A DNA stretch of 9,835 nucleotides. It comes from Bacteroidales bacterium (GTDB lineage Bacteria; Bacteroidota; Bacteroidia; Bacteroidales; UBA4181). A program made the translations under genes and the position numbers. Each line of letters opens with the position of its first letter. Positions within the stretch are counted from its first letter, which is position 1. The stretch covers positions 1-9,835 of the forward strand of contig JAITTD010000271.1 of NCBI GenBank assembly GCA_031287245.1, given 5' to 3'. Shown one piece after another: positions 6,654-9,835 of this stretch. The notes beneath the pieces were generated by a model that saw nothing but the letters and a program-made list of their open reading frames with translations, was not told the origin of the DNA and ran no database searches.

Positions 6654-7172
6654 CTGAAGAAAGCAGAAAAAGGACAGATTATTGATGGGCTGGTAGAGCA
6701 GATTAACAGTTACCCGCATATCTACATTGCAGATACGTCGGGACTCAATGCGGCTGATACCAGTGCGTTGCGCCGTTTATGCTTTGGCAGAGGAATCAAA
6801 TTAGTGGTCACCAAGAACACTCTTTTGAAAAAAGCCCTCGAACAAGCAAACGGACAGTACGAAGAACTCTATGAGGTGTTGAAAACACCTACGTCAGTGT
6901 TGTTTTCCAACGAGAGCAGCACCCCCGCAAAACTGATAAAGGAATTTCGCAAAACACACAAACGCCCCTTATTGAAAGCGGCATACGTGGAGGAATCCAT
7001 TTATATTGGTGAAAACCAATTGGAAGTTTTGGCTACAATCAAGTCGAAGAACGAATTGATAGGCGACATTATATTATTGTTGCAATCGCCTGCCAAGAAT
7101 GTTGTATCGGCATTGCAATCAGGCAGTCATCTCCTTGCCGGATTGGTAAAAACATTATCGGAGAAAGAATAA
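6654..7172 (+). CDS. rplJ: 50S ribosomal protein L10, apparently starting at CTG
   Basis: L10 anchors L7/L12 dimers to the ribosome as the base of the stalk. The frame reads LKKAEKGQIIDGLVEQI, then IYIADTSGLNAADTSALRR, IKLVVTKNTLLKKALE, TPTSVLFSN and PAKLIKEFRK, all family-typical. Other Bacteroidota L10 proteins, as recalled, begin MxKE(D/E)Kxx(I/V)I, which puts their Met exactly at the CTG of 6654. That start gives 172 residues, the normal length. No ATG, GTG or TTG occurs in frame between the upstream stop (TAA 6633) and TTG 6768; the latter would delete 38 conserved residues. ATC 6648, two codons earlier, is a less likely alternative. So this is either a rare CTG start or an A-to-C change or error at one base. 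Standard gene callers would truncate the gene. Confidence 0.93.
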   Translation: MKKAEKGQIIDGLVEQINSYPHIYIADTSGLNAADTSALRRLCFGRGIKLVVTKNTLLKKALEQANGQYEELYEVLKTPTSVLFSNESSTPAKLIKEFRKTHKRPLLKAAYVEESIYIGENQLEVLATIKSKNELIGDIILLLQSPAKNVVSALQSGSHLLAGLVKTLSEKE

Positions 7173-7205
7173 ACAAAGTAGTTAATAATTTAAAATCATA
7201 TCACA

Positions 7206-7583
7206 ATGGCAGATATTAAAGCGTTAGCAGAACAATTAGTCAACCTTACCGTAAAAGAGGTAAACGAGTTGGCACAAGTGCTTAAAGACGAGTATGGAAT
7301 CGAACCGGCAGCAGCAGCAGTAGCAGTAGCAGCGCCCGCAGCAGGCGGCGATGCACCCGCAGCAGCAGAGAAATCATCTTTTGATGTAATCCTCAAATCG
7401 CCCGGCGGCGCCAAACTCCAAATCGTTAAATTAGTGAAAGAGTTGTCAGGCCTTGGTTTGAAAGAAGCCAAAGAATTGGTGGACGCAGCACCCAAGGCAG
7501 TGAAGGAAGGCGCTTCCAAAGAAGAAGCCGAATCCATCAAAGCACAATTGGAAGAAGCAGGAGCCGAAGTAGAGTTGAAATAA
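7206..7583 (+). CDS. rplL: 50S ribosomal protein L7/L12
   Basis: L7/L12 is the multicopy stalk protein that recruits and stimulates translational GTPases. The 125-residue protein shows the full family layout: N-terminal dimerisation and L10-binding helices (1-34), an Ala/Pro/Gly hinge (35-54), and a globular C-terminal factor-binding domain (58-125) with LQIVKLVKELSGLGLKEAKE and LVDAAPKAVKEG. The hinge is encoded by runs of GCA and GTA codons (about 7306-7370), a low-complexity stretch that may be length-variable. ATG 7206 gives MADIKALAEQLVNLT. It lies 33 nt after rplJ and is followed 20 nt later by a strong terminator, so it is the last gene of the operon; rpoB does not follow. Confidence 0.98.
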   Translation: MADIKALAEQLVNLTVKEVNELAQVLKDEYGIEPAAAAVAVAAPAAGGDAPAAAEKSSFDVILKSPGGAKLQIVKLVKELSGLGLKEAKELVDAAPKAVKEGASKEEAESIKAQLEEAGAEVELK

Positions 7584-7603
7584 ACCCACTTTCTCCGAAT
7601 GAT

Positions 7604-7637
7604 AAAAGGCTTGAAAACCACGGTTTTCAAGCCTTTT
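7604..7637 (+). terminator. Intrinsic terminator of the rplKAJL operon
   Basis: AAAAGGCTTGAAAACC (7604-7619) and GGTTTTCAAGCCTTTT (7622-7637) are perfect 16-base reverse complements around a two-base AC spacer; the real loop is probably CACG. The descending arm ends in a T-run (7634-7638). The structure is nearly symmetric, with A-run before and T-run after, so it could terminate transcription in either direction. Confidence 0.93.
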
Positions 7638-7682
7638 TGTGTTTATCAGCCATTTGCAAAAAAAAATAATTTCCAAAAAAAC

Positions 7683-7713
7683 ATTGCAATTACATGAAAA
7701 ATTTCTAATTTCG
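7683..7713 (+). promoter_or_regulatory. Probable promoter of the NIPSNAP-like lipoprotein / ROK kinase pair
   Basis: TAATTTCG (7706-7713) matches the TAnnTTTG consensus with one mismatch. ATTG (7683-7686) provides the -33 TTG with a 19-bp gap, the same spacing as the rplK promoter. It lies between the terminator and ATG 7746 and would give a leader of about 25 nt. Confidence 0.55.
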
Positions 7714-7745
7714 TGCCGTAAACATATCAATTAAAATTAAATATC

Positions 7746-8531
7746 ATGAACAAAAATTTCTTGTCTCTTGTCGCATTATGCGCTATCATTGTGGCTGTTA
7801 GCGGATGTATATCCCCCACCCCCCAAACGTCCGGGACAGAATCAGACTGTCTCAAAAAAGAAATTTATGAATGGCGCGTCTATACGCTCACCAAAGACAG
7901 CGCCGCGCTGGATGAGTTCTTTCAAAACACGCTCATTCCGGCTTACAACCGATTGGGCGCAACAGCAGGCGCTTTCAAGCCTTTCCATCCGGAAGAACCT
8001 GCAGCACGCTACCTTTTATTCGTGTATCCCGATTTGGAAACCTTTGCCAAAGCTAAAAAAAATATCTGGAAGGATGAAACCTTCACCAAAGAGGCACAAC
8101 CATTTTATGACAGCACAGCGCCCAATCCGCTTTATGTCGATTTCAAAAGCTATCTGTGTGAAGCATTTGACAAAATTCCGCAAATGCGTCAACCGGACAG
8201 AGACCGTACGCTGTTTGAGTTTCGGCGCTACCACAGCCCCAACGAAGAAGCCAACCAGCGTAAAATCAGAATGTTTAACAAAGACGAGATTGATGTGTTC
8301 GACAAAACCGGCGTCAATTCGGTATGCTACGGCGAAATACTGGCAGGCAGCGAGATGCCGGCTATCATCTATCTGACATGGTACAAAGACGTGCCTGCGC
8401 ACGATGAAGCATGGAAAAACTTCGTTCATCACGACGATTGGAAGCGTATCAGCAAATTGCCGGAATATGCTTACACCGCCACCAGAAACGTCAGTGTGTG
8501 GCTTTTACCTTTGGAATACTCACAGTTTTAA
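7746..8531 (+). CDS. NIPSNAP-like lipoprotein with two repeated domains
   Basis: The 261-residue product has a lipoprotein signal (N2-K3, a hydrophobic run to V18, then S-G-C with C21 as the lipidation site). Two related halves follow. The first, roughly residues 38-135, starts EIYEWRVYTLTKDSAALDEFFQNTLIPAYNRLG and contains RYLLFVYPDLETFAKAKKNIWKDETF. The second, roughly 152-255, starts LFEFRRYHSPNEEANQRKIRMFN and contains AIIYLTWYKDVPAHDEAWKNFVHHDDW. The order Y/F-E-x-R-x-Y, a helix, a hydrophobic strand and then W-K-x-F is that of the NIPSNAP fold (dimeric alpha-beta barrel). The biochemical role of bacterial NIPSNAP proteins is not settled, so no reaction is assigned. An envelope (probably periplasm-facing) location follows from the lipobox. 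The ROK kinase gene begins 18 nt downstream, which suggests one operon. Confidence 0.8.
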   Translation: MNKNFLSLVALCAIIVAVSGCISPTPQTSGTESDCLKKEIYEWRVYTLTKDSAALDEFFQNTLIPAYNRLGATAGAFKPFHPEEPAARYLLFVYPDLETFAKAKKNIWKDETFTKEAQPFYDSTAPNPLYVDFKSYLCEAFDKIPQMRQPDRDRTLFEFRRYHSPNEEANQRKIRMFNKDEIDVFDKTGVNSVCYGEILAGSEMPAIIYLTWYKDVPAHDEAWKNFVHHDDWKRISKLPEYAYTATRNVSVWLLPLEYSQF

Positions 8532-8549
8532 TCGTTTAAATACAAAAAT

Positions 8550-9524
8550 ATGAAAATAGATGCAGTAATCGGCGTTGATATAGGTGGAACCTTTACAAAA
8601 TATGCTGTCATAGACCTGTTGGCAAACGTATTGGCAGAAGGCTCAATGCCCACCGACACAGCGGATACCCTCAACGGATATCTGGATGCTTTGAGCAAAT
8701 CATTGAAGACATTGATCGACAAAGTGGCTGATAAAGCGGATATTAAAGGAATAGGTATCGGTGCGCCTTGCGGAAACTACAAAAGCGGAAGCATTGAATA
8801 CGCAGTGAACCTGAAATGGACGCAAGGGAAAATTGTACCTGTGGTGGAACTGCTGCAAAAAGTGTTTTCACTGCCTGTCGCCATCACCAATGACGCCAAT
8901 GCAGCGGCTTTGGGCGAAATGATTTACGGCGGCGCAAAGGGCATGAAGGATTTTATCCTGATTACTTTGGGAACCGGTTTGGGCAGCGGTTTGGTCACGA
9001 ATGGCGAATTGCTGTACGGTCACGATGGCTTTGCCGGCGAAATAGGACACGTGCGTGCTCATGCTAACGGACGTGTATGTGGATGCGGTCGCCGCGGTTG
9101 CCTTGAAACCTACGTCAGTGCGCCCGGAATTGTGCGGACAGTGTTTGAATTGCTTGCAGAATACAACACACCGAGTGAATTGCGCGGATATGCCTTCAAT
9201 GATATGACTTCCGAGATTATCTATCAAGCAGCAACCCGTAAGGACTGCATTGCGCTGAAAGCGTTTGAGGAAACAGGGAAAATACTGGGTATCAAATTAG
9301 CCGATGCCGTAGCACACACCGCTCCCGAAGCGATATTCCTTTTTGGCGGCTTGGCAAAAGCAGGCGATTATATCCTCCAACCGACACGTGAAAGTTTTGA
9401 AAGTAACCTGTTGAAAAACTATCAAGGCAAGATACCGATTCAAATATCCTCCCTGCCGGAAGGAAATGTAGCGGTTTTGGGCGCAAGCGCTTTGATTTGG
9501 AATGAACTCAATAAAAAGAGCTAA
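8550..9524 (+). CDS. ROK-family sugar kinase, glucokinase-like
   Basis: The 324-residue protein is a complete ROK (repressor/ORF/kinase) family kinase without the N-terminal helix-turn-helix of ROK repressors, so it should phosphorylate a hexose with ATP in the cytoplasm. The ATP phosphate loop is DIGGTFTK at 10-17. GIGIGAP precedes the sugar-binding region. The catalytic Asp is D115 in NDANAAALGE, followed by TLGTGLGSG (139-147). E164-I-G-H167 and CGCGRRGC (177-184) form the sugar-binding/zinc site, with H167 and three cysteines as the expected zinc ligands. Glucokinase is the best guess, but N-acetylmannosamine, fructose or allose kinases share these motifs. ATG 8550 follows an A-rich gap 18 nt after the NIPSNAP-like gene. 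No T-run terminator is obvious downstream. Confidence 0.93.
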   Translation: MKIDAVIGVDIGGTFTKYAVIDLLANVLAEGSMPTDTADTLNGYLDALSKSLKTLIDKVADKADIKGIGIGAPCGNYKSGSIEYAVNLKWTQGKIVPVVELLQKVFSLPVAITNDANAAALGEMIYGGAKGMKDFILITLGTGLGSGLVTNGELLYGHDGFAGEIGHVRAHANGRVCGCGRRGCLETYVSAPGIVRTVFELLAEYNTPSELRGYAFNDMTSEIIYQAATRKDCIALKAFEETGKILGIKLADAVAHTAPEAIFLFGGLAKAGDYILQPTRESFESNLLKNYQGKIPIQISSLPEGNVAVLGASALIWNELNKKS

Positions 9525-9570
9525 GTAGCCTTCAATAATAACTACAACAAAAAGCCTTGATTATATTGTG

Positions 9571-9730
9571 AAACCTCTATGAGGTTTTGGAGGATGCCTA
9601 TATATTTTCTATTGATATGTATCCCCTAACGGGGAATATATTCGCTTGTCCGTAGGACATTCATATCAATAGAAATAAATCTCAATATCACCTCAATTCC
9701 CCATTTTGGGATACATAAATTGATACAATT
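9571..9730. repeat. Multi-hairpin element, candidate non-autonomous repeat or structured RNA
   Basis: Several inverted repeats are packed into 160 bp that codes for nothing. AAACCTC/GAGGTTT (9571-9577 with 9581-9587) has a TAT loop. The 14-bp arms TTTCTATTGATATG (9606-9619) and CATATCAATAGAAA (9662-9675) are perfect complements. They enclose TCCCC/GGGGA (9622-9626 with 9631-9635, loop TAAC) and TGTCC/GGACA (9647-9651 with 9655-9659, loop GTA), giving a three-way-junction shape. Beyond it lie CCCA/TGGG (9700-9703 with 9707-9710) and AATTG/CAATT (9718-9722 with 9726-9730). Such compact designs are seen in REP/IS200-type non-autonomous repeats and in structured RNAs. No transposase gene lies within the window. 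Orientation and exact ends are uncertain. Confidence 0.6.
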
Positions 9731-9731
9731 C

Positions 9732-9835
9732 TTAACTGTCCAGCGGCTTGAATCCTTCGCCCAGCACATCGTGGGCGTCAATCACCGAGACAAACGCCAG
9801 CGGATCGATGTCGCGGATGTAGGACAGCAGGATGG
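9732..9835 (-). CDS. C-terminal end of a YitT/DUF2179-type membrane protein (partial)
   Basis: Read on the minus strand, the last 104 bases encode an open frame ending in TAA (complement of 9732-9734). The 34 residues finish with YIRDIDPLAFVSVIDAHDV then LGEGFKPLDS. This matches the C-terminal cytosolic domain (DUF2179) of YitT-family proteins, which usually carry several membrane helices followed by this domain and end near a V-L-G-E-G-F motif. The membrane part lies beyond the window. GC content here is about 59%, clearly above the rest of the window, and Leu codons are all CTG. The gene is convergent with the ROK kinase, with the hairpin element between them. Function of the family is poorly defined. 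Confidence 0.75.
   Translation of the reverse strand, partial: ILLSYIRDIDPLAFVSVIDAHDVLGEGFKPLDS

Noticed and set aside
6768..7172. rplJ starting at TTG 6768
   Set aside because: It would delete 38 residues of conserved L10 N-terminus that are intact in the same frame upstream.
7306..7370. GCA-rich repeat as a separate repeat element
   Set aside because: It encodes the Ala/Pro hinge of L7/L12, which is expected to be low-complexity.

Overview
The window comes from the chromosome of a Bacteroidota bacterium, most likely in or near the Bacteroidales. The ribosomal proteins and Der look like that phylum. Promoter-like sites fit its TAnnTTTG (-7) / TTG (-33) consensus. Starts lack Shine-Dalgarno sequences and have A-rich upstream stretches. 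Several genes encode Bacteroidota-type lipoproteins or an outer-membrane barrel. No genus can be named from the sequence alone.

Layout on the + strand: (1) 1-907, the 3' two thirds of der, a ribosome-assembly GTPase. (2) 921-1811, a secreted, probably outer-membrane beta-barrel protein 13 nt downstream of der. (3) 1869-1970, five 22-bp tandem repeats with a palindromic GGTATATAC core; they run into the start of the next gene and place its likely ATG in a hairpin loop. (4) 1951-5215, two overlapping lipoprotein genes: a glycosidase-like TIM-barrel candidate and a long helical (TPR-like) protein. (5) 5216-5464, an intergenic region with a good promoter and a foldable leader. (6) 5465-7583, rplK-rplA-rplJ-rplL (L11, L1, L10, L7/L12), closed by a 16-bp terminator hairpin. 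(7) 7746-9524, a NIPSNAP-like lipoprotein and a ROK-family sugar kinase, 18 nt apart. (8) 9571-9730, a stretch of stacked small hairpins enclosed partly by a 14-bp inverted repeat. (9) 9732-9835, the C-terminal end of a YitT/DUF2179-type membrane protein on the minus strand.

The ribosomal-protein operon is the functional core. It has its own promoter and terminator and is detached from its usual neighbours (secE, nusG upstream; rpoB, rpoC downstream). Its L10 gene has no ATG, GTG or TTG at the expected N-terminus; a CTG codon sits exactly where family members start. The other genes look like cell-envelope accessory functions. No complete new defence or mobile system is visible. The least explained signals are the 22-bp repeat array with its hairpin start, the multi-hairpin element near the right end, and the CTG start of rplJ.
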